Of a DNA stretch of 28,202 nucleotides, positions 1 to 7,632 are shown piece by piece; within the stretch, counting starts at the first letter, position 1; every line of letters begins with the position of its first letter. The DNA comes from JBKEDF01 sp047975325. Lineage in GTDB: Bacteria > Pseudomonadota > Alphaproteobacteria > Rhodobacterales > Rhodobacteraceae. The position numbers and the translations under genes are program-made. The notes under the pieces are model-generated. The model saw nothing but the letters and a program-made list of their open reading frames with translations. It searched no databases and was not told the origin of the DNA. The stretch is from the NCBI GenBank assembly GCA_047975325.1, contig JBKEDF010000076.1, forward strand, positions 1-28,202, given 5' to 3'.

Positions 1-72
1 TACCGCTACAAAGCCAGTTCAGAAGCCGCAAAGAAAAAGAGAAAGGAGACGCCAACATTGACCACAACATGA
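1..72 (+). CDS. C-terminal fragment of an IstB-like transposition ATPase
   Basis: Frame 1 is open from the window edge to TGA at 70-72 and encodes 23 residues beginning YRYKASSEAAKKKRK. A basic, lysine-rich tail after an aromatic-Arg/Lys-Phe-like start resembles the C-terminus of IstB, the AAA+ helper ATPase of IS21 elements. Its position just inside the terminal repeats fits the istA-istB gene order. Too little is visible for the Walker motifs to be checked, so identity is inferred mainly from context. Confidence 0.5.
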   Translation, partial: YRYKASSEAAKKKRKETPTLTTT

Positions 73-94
73 CCGCTGAGGCATAACCAAAGGT

Positions 95-140
95 GGGTCA
101 GTTCTCGGTGAAAATACCGGGTCACTTCTCAGCGGAAATC
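95..140 (+). repeat. Two tandem copies of the IS terminal motif
   Basis: Copy one (95-115, GGGTCAGTTCTCGGTGAAAAT) and copy two (119-140, GGGTCACTTCTCAGCGGAAAT then C) match at 17 of 21 positions and are in the same orientation, 3 bp apart. Such multiple terminal repeats are expected transposase-binding sites in IS21-family elements. Confidence 0.7.
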
Positions 141-395
141 AACAGATCCTTGAAGAAAAGGCCCGCACGACCTCTGCACCACGCTCCGCCCGGGAAGAGT
201 TGTTCGAACTCGCCTTCGAATTCCTCTCAAGCCCTTATGATATATACAAAAAAGGCACTCTTTCAGTGAAGAGAACGGCCCTCAGACTTGCCTTTCGGGA
301 GCCTGTTTCCTACTGCCGAAACACGGGTGTTCGAATCCCGGAATTATCATTTCCGTTCAGGGTCTTAGAGGGACTTTCAAGGGGTGATTTTGAAG

Positions 396-472
<77 letters not shown>

Positions 473-526
473 ACGCGGGTTAGGTAGCGAAGATGGGCAC
501 TGGTTGCAACGACAATTCATCTGCCA

Positions 527-1747
527 TCAGCTGAAAAGTTCATGGCAAAGTTCCAGCGCGGAAATCAGCGCATCCACCTCTGCCTCGGTATTATACATGG
601 CAAATGACGCCCGGCAGGTGGCCGTTACTCCGAAATAATCCAGCAATGGCATCGCACAATGGGTACCTGCGCGTACGGCAATACCGCGTTTGTCAAGCAC
701 GGTGGAAATATCATGGGCATGGGCCGCCCCATCCAGGGTAAAGCTGAAGATTGCCCCCTTGCCCGCAGAGTTGCCCTGTATGTTCACCCAGTTCAGCCCT
801 GACAGGCGTTCCTGCGCATAGGCCCGGAGCCGCGTTTCATGCGCCGCGATATTTTTCAGGCCGAGGCCCATCAGGTAGTCCAGTGCAACACCAAGGCCGA
901 TTTGCGGCACGATCCCCGGTGTTCCGGCTTCGAATCTCATCGGGGGGGCTGCCCAGGTAATCTGTTCCCGTCCAACCTCCCGGATCATGTCGCCGCCGCC
1001 CAGAAAGGGGCGCATCTCCGCCATCCGTTCCCGCCGGATAAAGATCGCCCCGGAACCGCTTGGCCCATAAAGTTTATGGCCGGTGATCGCGTAGAAATCA
1101 CAATCCAGGGCCGCGACATCAACCGGCATGTGCACCGCCGCCTGCGACCCGTCAACCAGAACCGGCACGCCCCTGTCCCGCGCGCCTGCGCAAATCCGGG
1201 CAACATCGACAACGGTACCCGTCACGTTGGACATATGGGTAATGGCAACAAGTTTCGTCCTGGGGCCGATTGCGGCCAGAACCGCCTCCGGATCAAGGTC
1301 ACCATTGCTGTCACATTCGACCCATTTCAGCACCACCCCCTGCCGTTCGCGAAGGAAATGCCAGGGAACGATATTGGCGTGATGTTCAAGGATCGACAGC
1401 ACGATCTCATCGCCCGGCTGCAGGCGGGGCGCCGCCCATGCATAGGAAACCAGATTGATCCCCAATGTCGAACCGGTGGTGAAAACCACCTCCTCCTCGG
1501 ATGGGGTGTTCAGGAAACGCGCAACCGTTGCGCGGACGGCCTCATAGCGGTCTGTCGCGAGGTTGGAAAGGTAATGCAGCCCCCGATGCACATTGGCATA
1601 TTCTTCCGCATATCCACGGGTAATCGCATCGATCACCACCTGTGGCTTTTGCGCTGAGGCCCCGTTGTCAAGGTAAACCAGCGGTTTGTCATTCACCTTC
1701 CGGGAAAGGATCGGAAAATCCGCACGAACAGCATTGATATCGAACAT
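527..1747 (-). CDS. sufS: Cysteine desulfurase SufS (group II)
   Basis: PLP-dependent aminotransferase class V enzyme that converts cysteine to alanine and donates persulfide sulfur for Fe-S cluster assembly on SufBCD in the cytosol. The 406-residue protein has the family length. The PLP lysine is K225 in ITGHKLYGPSG and the persulfide-forming cysteine is C364 in VRAGTHCAMPLL, the short RxGxHC loop of the SufS group. H122 and H123 (EHHANIVPW) are the cofactor-stacking region. I chose the ATG at 1747 (MFDINAVRADF) over a longer frame because GGAG lies 8 nt upstream and the homologous start is here. It begins 1 bp after the stop of the YIP1 gene and is the last protein gene of the suf operon. 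SufS normally needs SufE or SufU, and neither is in the window. Confidence 0.95.
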   Translation of the reverse strand: MFDINAVRADFPILSRKVNDKPLVYLDNGASAQKPQVVIDAITRGYAEEYANVHRGLHYLSNLATDRYEAVRATVARFLNTPSEEEVVFTTGSTLGINLVSYAWAAPRLQPGDEIVLSILEHHANIVPWHFLRERQGVVLKWVECDSNGDLDPEAVLAAIGPRTKLVAITHMSNVTGTVVDVARICAGARDRGVPVLVDGSQAAVHMPVDVAALDCDFYAITGHKLYGPSGSGAIFIRRERMAEMRPFLGGGDMIREVGREQITWAAPPMRFEAGTPGIVPQIGLGVALDYLMGLGLKNIAAHETRLRAYAQERLSGLNWVNIQGNSAGKGAIFSFTLDGAAHAHDISTVLDKRGIAVRAGTHCAMPLLDYFGVTATCRASFAMYNTEAEVDALISALELCHELFS

Positions 1748-1748
1748 C

Positions 1749-2345
1749 TCAAGCTCCGCCAGGGATCGGACCCACAAAAATCGTCAACAGAATGGCCAAA
1801 AGGACACCCATCAGCACCAGAAGCGCAAAAACCGCAAGAAAGGACAGGAAGACCGAACGGTAGCCATGCAATTCCGTGACGAAATTCGCCAATACCCAGA
1901 AAAAGACCACCAATCCGGCAAGACCGATCACATCGGAAAGCGGTGGCAGGATCAGCAGCGCCACGATTTGCAGAAGCTGCGCGCAGAGCAGGACAAACTG
2001 CAACCAGGTGACCAGAAGGATCGCCTCAGCAAAACTTGCCTTCCGCGTACTGTGTATCAACCCCATGCGATGGACCAGAAAAACCGAGACGACCATGACC
2101 ATGCCTTGCACAATCGCCGTCCGGATCGGGCTGGCCATCAGCCCGCCCAGCATTTCCTGCATCGGTGCAGGGCTCAGCGCAAAGCTCAGATGGGTCAGGA
2201 ACGCGGATCCCACCGCCATCAGGAACAGCGCCATCCAGGCGAAATCCGCCCCCAACCCCATGGCCATGATCCGCCGGGCAGCCAAACGGGGGGTAATAAC
2301 CGTTTCCTGTACAAGCCCCATGATTGCCCTGAATGAAAAATCCAT
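1749..2345 (-). CDS. YIP1-type integral membrane protein in the suf operon
   Basis: A 198-residue, strongly hydrophobic protein (starts MDFSFRAIMGLVQ) with about five predicted membrane segments, roughly residues 30-52, 80-93, 108-136, 139-158 and 167-192. The arrangement and the N-terminal amphipathic stretch resemble the bacterial YIP1/DUF1282-like families. The ATG at 2345 is used because upstream in-frame sequence is the antisense shadow of the neighbouring gene. It sits 2 bp after the stop of a second YIP1-like gene and 1 bp before sufS, so co-expression with Fe-S assembly genes is almost certain. The molecular function is unknown. Metal or sulfur handling at the membrane would be a guess. 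Confidence 0.75.
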   Translation of the reverse strand: MDFSFRAIMGLVQETVITPRLAARRIMAMGLGADFAWMALFLMAVGSAFLTHLSFALSPAPMQEMLGGLMASPIRTAIVQGMVMVVSVFLVHRMGLIHSTRKASFAEAILLVTWLQFVLLCAQLLQIVALLILPPLSDVIGLAGLVVFFWVLANFVTELHGYRSVFLSFLAVFALLVLMGVLLAILLTIFVGPIPGGA

Positions 2346-2347
2346 GC

Positions 2348-2824
2348 TCAATGCCTCGCTTCCGAGAGATTGATGACCCAGAACACCAGAAAGGCAAGCC
2401 CCGTCAGCACCGCAATCGATGTCAACCCCGGCCCGGCACCGATCATCCCGGCCACAAGCCCTTGCAACAACATCAACGGGCTGATCGTGACCAGCGCCCA
2501 GAAAAGGGCAAGTCGCGCCCGGTAATGGTCGCCCTGCCCGCCAAGCGCCCGGCTGATCCACTGCCCGACCGCCGCGACAAGATACCAAAAGGGAATCAGC
2601 GCCAGCAGGGCCAGCCCGGCAGCCACCAGCCTTTGTGTCATCGGCACTTCGGGTTGCAGAAAGCTCGCCCGGCTGGCCTGCGGCCATTGCGCGATGAAAA
2701 TCACGATCATGAAGGTCAGCAGCAAGGTAAAGGCGAAAGGTTCCGAACGGGGCCTTTGCAGATGCCTGCGTATCACCTGGCGCGGGTGGCGCCAGCTTGC
2801 CACGATATCCCGCGTGACCGACAT
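2348..2824 (-). CDS. Second YIP1-like membrane protein in the suf operon
   Basis: A 158-residue protein beginning MSVTRDIVASWRHPRQVI, a basic amphipathic head with the WRHPRxVxR pattern often seen at the start of bacterial YIP1-family proteins. About four hydrophobic segments follow (near residues 29-46, 65-87, 104-125 and 130-152). Its ATG directly abuts the sufD stop (TGA then ATG), and the downstream YIP1 gene starts 2 bp after its own stop, so all are translationally packed. It may pair with the downstream paralogue. No catalytic motif is visible and no function is assigned. Confidence 0.75.
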   Translation of the reverse strand: MSVTRDIVASWRHPRQVIRRHLQRPRSEPFAFTLLLTFMIVIFIAQWPQASRASFLQPEVPMTQRLVAAGLALLALIPFWYLVAAVGQWISRALGGQGDHYRARLALFWALVTISPLMLLQGLVAGMIGAGPGLTSIAVLTGLAFLVFWVINLSEARH

Positions 2825-4117
2825 TCAGCCCCGATCCGGGCTTTCATGCCGTGCAAGCCAGTTTTCCAGCCGGACCCGGAGGCTTTCGGCGATGTCATCA
2901 TTTTCGATTTCATCCAGCGCCTCGGACAGGAATGCCAGCACCAGCAGCGATTGCGCCTCCCGTTCCGGCACCCCGCGTGAACGCAGGTAGAACAACGCGG
3001 TTTCATCGATCGCACCAGAGGTCGACCCATGCGAACACTTCACGTCATCGGCATAGATCTCCAGTTCCGGCTTCGCCAGAAACTGGCTGTCATCATCCAG
3101 AAGCAGGCTCTGGCTGATTTGATAGCCATCTGTCTTCTGCGCGGCCTGTTCAACCAGGATCTTGCCCTGAAACACCCCTGTCGCGCCGTTCTTCAGCACT
3201 TTCTTGAAAACCTGACGGCTTTCACATCCCTCTGCGGCATGCGTAACGAAAACCGTGTCATCATGGTGAAAGTTTCCGTCGCCCACCACGGCGGCAGCGG
3301 CATGCGCAATCCCCGCCTCACCCAGCAATTCGATCACCGTTTCATTGCGGGTCAGATGGCCATTGGCAGTAAGGGTAAAGCTTTTGAATTGTGATTGCTG
3401 TTGCAGTCGCGCAAAGATATGCGTCACCGCACGGCGTTCATGATCACGGCCCTGCGCGCGGATATGATGGAAACGCCCGCCGTCGGCGATATCAACCTCC
3501 ATCACCTTGTTGAACCGTGCAGCAGCCGGGCCGTTTTCCAGAAGCGTAAGCTCTGCGCCGGATTCAACCCTGATGCAATGGTGAAGAATAGCATCTGAAC
3601 TATCTGAATTATGAAGATAAATCAGGGAAACAGGTCGCGTAACCTTGTCCGTTACCCGGATCAAAACTCCGTCCTGCGCAAAGGCGGTATTAAGGGCGGC
3701 CAGCGGTCGTGCAACCGGGTCCTGGCCCCGGGCCTCCAGCACACCATAGAGATCCCGTGCCCAATGGATTTCCCCACCTTCTGCCAGACGGGAAATTTCC
3801 ACCCCGGCAAGCGCCGGATCATCGGAAGCCTCCGCATCGAAAACGCCATCGACAAAAACAAGGCGCAGCCGGTCAATTTCGGAAAACACCATGGTTTCAT
3901 CATCGGTGACGAAGGGGGCCGCGGCGATGGGGTCCGCCGCAGTCAGGCTGGACGGATCGGTATAGCGCCAATATTCGTCACGCCGATCGGGCATGCCCAT
4001 GGTCGAAAGACGCGTCAGGGCCTCACTTCGGGCCATTTCCGACCAATCACCCCGGGGCAGGTCCAGCCCGGCAATCCGGGCTTCCAGCGTATCCGCCTTG
4101 CGTTGTGCCAGCGCCAT
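2825..4117 (-). CDS. sufD: Fe-S cluster assembly scaffold protein SufD
   Basis: SufD forms the SufBC2D scaffold that builds nascent Fe-S clusters. The 430-residue product has the SufB/SufD beta-helix core ending in a conserved block: SHGSTSGAID, whose histidine corresponds to the SufD histidine implicated at the SufB-SufD interface, followed by FYLRSRGVPEREAQSLL and the C-terminal helices. The chosen ATG at 4117 overlaps the sufC stop as TGATG, which favours translational coupling. A GTG 3 bp upstream is also possible and would add one residue. The next gene starts directly at its stop codon. Confidence 0.94.
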   Translation of the reverse strand: MALAQRKADTLEARIAGLDLPRGDWSEMARSEALTRLSTMGMPDRRDEYWRYTDPSSLTAADPIAAAPFVTDDETMVFSEIDRLRLVFVDGVFDAEASDDPALAGVEISRLAEGGEIHWARDLYGVLEARGQDPVARPLAALNTAFAQDGVLIRVTDKVTRPVSLIYLHNSDSSDAILHHCIRVESGAELTLLENGPAAARFNKVMEVDIADGGRFHHIRAQGRDHERRAVTHIFARLQQQSQFKSFTLTANGHLTRNETVIELLGEAGIAHAAAAVVGDGNFHHDDTVFVTHAAEGCESRQVFKKVLKNGATGVFQGKILVEQAAQKTDGYQISQSLLLDDDSQFLAKPELEIYADDVKCSHGSTSGAIDETALFYLRSRGVPEREAQSLLVLAFLSEALDEIENDDIAESLRVRLENWLARHESPDRG

Positions 4118-4872
4118 CACACCACCTCCGACAGGATCCCGGCATAGCCGTTTTCCTCAACCTCCAACGCCAGTTCCGGCCCGCCCGTCTTCACGATGCG
4201 GCCTTCTGCCATGATATGCACGACATCGGGTTTGATATGATCCAGAAGCCGTTGGTAATGCGTGATGACCAGAAAACCGCGTCCGGCATCACGCAATGCG
4301 TTGACGCCCTCAGCCACCAGTTTCATCGCATCCACATCAAGGCCGGAATCGGTTTCATCAAGGATGCACATCTTCGGCTCCAGCATTGCCATCTGCAGGA
4401 TTTCGTTGCGCTTCTTCTCACCGCCCGAAAAGCCGACATTGACCGGCCGCTTCATCATATCGGCATCAATTTTCAATGCCTTGGCCTTTGTGCGGACAAG
4501 TTTCAGAAAGTCGCCTGCCGACAATTCTTCCTCACCGCGTGCCTTGCGTTGCGCGTTCAGCGCGGTGCGCATGAAGGTCATATTGCCGACACCGGGAATT
4601 TCCACCGGGTATTGAAAGGCTAGGAACAACCCGGCCGCCGCGCGCTCCTCGGGTTCCATATCCAGCAGGTCTTCCCCCTCCAGGGTGGCCGCGCCTTCCG
4701 TCACGTCATAACCATCGCGGCCCGACAGCACATAGGAAAGCGTCGATTTCCCTGATCCGTTCGGGCCCATGATGGCATGGACCTTCCCCGCCTCTACCAC
4801 CAGATCCACGCCCTTGAGGATTTCCTTGTCTTCTTCTTCAAGTTTGACATGCAGGTTCTTGATTTCCAGCAT
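4117..4872 (-). CDS. sufC: Fe-S cluster assembly ATPase SufC
   Basis: ABC-type ATPase of the SufBCD complex. The 251-residue protein has Walker A GPNGSGKS at 36-43, Q-loop FQYPVEIPG near 87, ABC signature FSGGEKKR at 148-155, Walker B ILDETDSGLD at 170-179 and H-loop His205. The EKKR variant of the signature and the ETDSGLD ending are hallmarks of SufC. The ATG at 4872 is preceded by AAGGG at good spacing. A 23-residue upstream extension would need a TTG start and has no support. It follows sufB after 84 bp and overlaps sufD by one nucleotide at TGATG. Confidence 0.96.
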   Translation of the reverse strand: MLEIKNLHVKLEEEDKEILKGVDLVVEAGKVHAIMGPNGSGKSTLSYVLSGRDGYDVTEGAATLEGEDLLDMEPEERAAAGLFLAFQYPVEIPGVGNMTFMRTALNAQRKARGEEELSAGDFLKLVRTKAKALKIDADMMKRPVNVGFSGGEKKRNEILQMAMLEPKMCILDETDSGLDVDAMKLVAEGVNALRDAGRGFLVITHYQRLLDHIKPDVVHIMAEGRIVKTGGPELALEVEENGYAGILSEVV

Positions 4873-4892
4873 TTTTTTACCCTTGTATCCAT

Positions 4893-4909
4893 GGCGGTGC
4901 CACACCGCC
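4893..4909 (-). other. Hairpin in the sufB-sufC intergenic region
   Basis: A perfect 7-bp stem GGCGGTG/CACCGCC closes a 3-nt loop, about 20 nt before the sufC start. There is no U-run, so an intrinsic terminator is unlikely. It could protect or process the mRNA between sufB and sufC. Confidence 0.45.
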
Positions 4910-4914
4910 CCGCA

Positions 4915-4930
4915 AAAGCCCGCAGGCTTT
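4915..4930 (-). other. Second hairpin in the sufB-sufC gap, with a short U-run
   Basis: On the minus strand AAAGCC pairs with GGCTTT across a 4-nt loop and is followed by one further T. It lies 27 nt after the sufB stop, just upstream of the other hairpin. It is weak as a terminator but might give partial attenuation of sufCD relative to sufB. Confidence 0.4.
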
Positions 4931-4956
4931 CTGCCATTCAAATTTCCTTCGGGGAC

Positions 4957-6486
4957 CTATCCCACGGAGCCTTCCAGTGAGATTGCAACGAGGCTCTGCG
5001 CCTCCATTGCGAATTCCATCGGCAGCGCCTGAAGCACTTCCTTGCAGAACCCGTTCACAACCAGCGCGACGGCCTCTTCCTCATCCATTCCCCGCGAACG
5101 GCAATAGAACAGCTGATCATCATCAACCTTCGATGTCGTCGCCTCATGTTCCACCCGGGATGAATTATTCTTGACCTCGATATAGGGCACGGTATGCGCG
5201 CCGCATCTGTCACCGATCAACAGGCTGTCGCATTGGGTATAGTTGCGGCTGTCCTTTGCCTTGGGGTGCATGGAAACCAGCCCACGATAGGTGTTTTGTG
5301 CCTTACCCGCCGAGATGCCCTTGGACACGATCCGGCTTTTGGTGCGTTTGCCTAGATGAATCATCTTCGTGCCGGTATCGGCCTGCTGGGCGTTGTTCGC
5401 GATGGCGATGGAATAAAATTCGCCCTGGCTGTCATCGCCCCGCAGGATGCAGGAGGGATATTTCCAGGTGATCGCCGATCCGGTTTCCACCTGGGTCCAC
5501 ATGACCTTGGCCCGGTCGCCCCGGCAATCGGCGCGCTTGGTGACAAAATTATAGATCCCGCCACGGCCTTCCTCATCGCCCGGATACCAGTTCTGAACGG
5601 TGGAATATTTGACCTCCGAATCCTCCATCACGACGATTTCCACCACGGCGGCATGAAGCTGCGCCGTATCGCGCTTCGGCGCCGTACAACCTTCAAGATA
5701 GCTGACATAGCCGCCCTTGTCGCAAATGATCAGCGTACGTTCGAACTGACCGGTATTTTCGGCATTGATGCGGAAATAGGTGCTCAGTTCCATCGGGCAG
5801 CGCACACCCGGCGGGATATAGACGAAGCTGCCGTCGGAAAAGACTGCCGAATTGAGCGTGGCAAAGAAATTATCCGATTGCGGCACGACCGTCCCCAGAT
5901 ATTTCCGGACAAGTTCGGGATAGTCCCGGATCGCCTCGGAAATCGGGCAGAAGATCACGCCGGCCTTGGCCAGTTCGGCCTTGAAGGTCGTGCCGACCGA
6001 AACGGAATCGAAAACCGCATCCACGGCAACCTTGCGCCCCTCTGCCGCAGTTTCAGCAGCACCTTCAACCCCAGCCAGAACCATCTGTTCCTTCAGGGGA
6101 ATCCCAAGCTTTTCATAGGTCGCCAGAAGTTTGGGATCAACCTCATCAAGGCTCTTGGGTTTTTCCACCATGCTCTTGGGTTTGGCGTAGTAATACTGAT
6201 CCTGGTAATCGATTTCAGGGTAGTTCAGCATCGCCCAACGCGGTTCTTCCATCTGCTGCCAACGCCGGAATGCCTTCAGACGCCATTCCAGCATCCATTC
6301 GGGTTCTTCATTCTTTTCGCTGATCAGCCGGACAATATCCTCATTCACGCCCTTGGGCGCAAATTCGGTTTCGATATCAGTTTCCCAGCCGTGCTTGTAC
6401 TTGCCAGCCATGGCCTGGACGGTTTCGATCGTCTCGCGATCCACACCGTCACGAACCTCAAGGTCAAGTTTTTCCATGGCGGTCAT
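4957..6486 (-). CDS. sufB: Fe-S cluster assembly scaffold protein SufB
   Basis: Core scaffold subunit of SufBC2D on which Fe-S clusters are assembled. The 509-residue product is full length. Counting from the C-terminus, C419 in TQCDSLLIG matches E. coli SufB Cys405, the proposed sulfur or cluster ligand. The conserved tail EHEATTSK...QLFYCRSRGMDEEEA...NGFCKEV is intact. I chose the ATG at 6486 because GAGAGG lies 5 nt upstream within a purine-rich run. An ATG at 6522 overlapping the desulfurase stop (ATGA) would add 12 residues but has only a weak site. The gene follows the NifS-type desulfurase closely and is separated from sufC by two small hairpins. Confidence 0.96.
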   Translation of the reverse strand: MTAMEKLDLEVRDGVDRETIETVQAMAGKYKHGWETDIETEFAPKGVNEDIVRLISEKNEEPEWMLEWRLKAFRRWQQMEEPRWAMLNYPEIDYQDQYYYAKPKSMVEKPKSLDEVDPKLLATYEKLGIPLKEQMVLAGVEGAAETAAEGRKVAVDAVFDSVSVGTTFKAELAKAGVIFCPISEAIRDYPELVRKYLGTVVPQSDNFFATLNSAVFSDGSFVYIPPGVRCPMELSTYFRINAENTGQFERTLIICDKGGYVSYLEGCTAPKRDTAQLHAAVVEIVVMEDSEVKYSTVQNWYPGDEEGRGGIYNFVTKRADCRGDRAKVMWTQVETGSAITWKYPSCILRGDDSQGEFYSIAIANNAQQADTGTKMIHLGKRTKSRIVSKGISAGKAQNTYRGLVSMHPKAKDSRNYTQCDSLLIGDRCGAHTVPYIEVKNNSSRVEHEATTSKVDDDQLFYCRSRGMDEEEAVALVVNGFCKEVLQALPMEFAMEAQSLVAISLEGSVG

Positions 6487-6491
6487 TCTGG

Positions 6492-6497
6492 CCTCTC
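6492..6497 (-). promoter_or_regulatory. Ribosome binding site deciding the sufB start
   Basis: GAGAGG, within the purine run GGAAGGAAGAGAGG on the minus strand, lies 5 nt before the ATG at 6486. The alternative ATG at 6522 has no comparable site. Confidence 0.7.
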
Positions 6498-6518
6498 TTC
6501 CTTCCGGGACCGGCCCGG

Positions 6519-7574
6519 TCATACATTCTCAGCGGCACGGTGGCCGAAACGTTTCCATTGCCCGATCCACGCATCGGCGAATCGCAGCACCTCACCCTCA
6601 TTCACGGCGGGGCCCAAGGACACCCGGATCGCCGAAGCGGCTGCTTGCGTATCAAGCCCCATCGTGGTCAGCACGCGGCTGGCCCGGACCTTGCCTGAAG
6701 AACAGGCCGACCCCGCCGAAACAGCGAATCCCGCAAGATCCATCTGCATCACCTGGGTTTCACCCTTCCAGCCCGGCGTCGCAAGACAGAGCGTGTTGGG
6801 AAGGCGCGGCCCTTGGTTCCCGACGAAAATAGTCTTATTTGCCGCGCTCGACAATGCCTTTTCTAGAATATTTCTAAGTTCCGCCACGCCATCCCATATT
6901 CCATTGGCAAGATCCTGCGAAGCTGCCTCTGCCGCAGCCCCGAAACCCGCGATTCCAATCAGGTTTTCAGTGCCCGCGCGCCGTCCCATTTCCTGACCGC
7001 CACCACAAATCCGCGCGGCCAGATCCAGCCCACGCCTGATAATCAATGCCCCGACCCCCTTTGGGCCGCCAATCTTGTGGGCGGAAACGAATCCCATCTC
7101 CACCCCGGACCAATCAAAGGCAAAGGGGATCTTGCCAAACCCCTGCGTCAGGTCCGAAACCGCCACCGCCGGGGAAAGATCCTGTACGATCCCGGTTTCG
7201 GAATTGGCAAGCTGCACCGCGACCGCGCCCGTTTCGGGCAGGCCGATTCTGCCCTGCCCGTCCACAGGCAGGTCGGCTTCGCACCAGGCCAGAACGGCAT
7301 CATGTTCCACCCCCGCACAGCGAAGCCCACGCCCCGCACAGGCCAGGGCCGCAGCCTCGGTCGATCCGGAAACGAACACGACATCCGACGCCTCCGCCCC
7401 AAGGGCCGTTGCCAGCTGCGCGCGCGCCCTTTCCATCAACGACCGCGCCGCGCGCCCCTCGGCATGAACCGAAGAGGGGTTTCCCACGACATCCATCGCC
7501 GCGATCATGGCAGCGCGCGCCTCGGGCCGCAGCGGCGCGGTGGCGTTCCAGTCCAGATAACTTCGCCGGATCAC
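6519..7574 (-). CDS. NifS/IscS-type cysteine desulfurase (group I)
   Basis: A second PLP-dependent cysteine desulfurase of about 351 residues, shorter than canonical IscS (about 400). It starts RSYLDWNATAPLRPEA, has the cofactor-facing His91 (VEHDAVL), the PLP lysine K167 in SAHKIGGPKG and the persulfide cysteine C291 in the long loop SAGSACSSGKVRAS, which marks group I. The start is uncertain. GTG at 7574 has a G-rich run just upstream, and another GTG lies 6 bp further out. It is the second gene of the suf operon, between iscR and sufB, an arrangement usual in Rhodobacterales. It may supply sulfur to SufBCD or to other pathways such as tRNA thiolation. Confidence 0.9.
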   Translation of the reverse strand: MIRRSYLDWNATAPLRPEARAAMIAAMDVVGNPSSVHAEGRAARSLMERARAQLATALGAEASDVVFVSGSTEAAALACAGRGLRCAGVEHDAVLAWCEADLPVDGQGRIGLPETGAVAVQLANSETGIVQDLSPAVAVSDLTQGFGKIPFAFDWSGVEMGFVSAHKIGGPKGVGALIIRRGLDLAARICGGGQEMGRRAGTENLIGIAGFGAAAEAASQDLANGIWDGVAELRNILEKALSSAANKTIFVGNQGPRLPNTLCLATPGWKGETQVMQMDLAGFAVSAGSACSSGKVRASRVLTTMGLDTQAAASAIRVSLGPAVNEGEVLRFADAWIGQWKRFGHRAAENV

Positions 7575-7632
7575 GCCCACCCCCCAAGCCAAAACGGGGC
7601 CATGGTCGCCCTATGCCATCGGGGCTGCCAGT

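Larger units (their letters stand above)
1..144 (+). mobile_element. Right end of an IS21-like insertion sequence (left part outside window)
   Basis: The stretch holds the last codons of an IstB-like protein followed by two copies of a roughly 21-bp terminal motif and a CA dinucleotide at 143-144. IS21-family elements typically end in TG...CA and carry several internal copies of the terminal sequence. Read from the outside, the end begins TGTTGATTTCCGCTGAGAAG, a form I recognise from IS21-family ends. Immediately after 144 the sequence becomes the interior of a recombinase reading frame, so the junction fits an insertion into that gene. The left end and target duplication are outside the window, so the family call rests on this end only. 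Confidence 0.65.

Noticed and set aside
4873..4941. Upstream extension of sufC by 23 residues
   Set aside because: Requires TTG and passes through two hairpins. The ATG at 4872 has a good ribosome site and the family N-terminus.
5356..6996. 546-codon plus-strand open frame across sufB and the desulfurase
   Set aside because: Antisense to two certain genes and spans their junction. No recognisable motifs.
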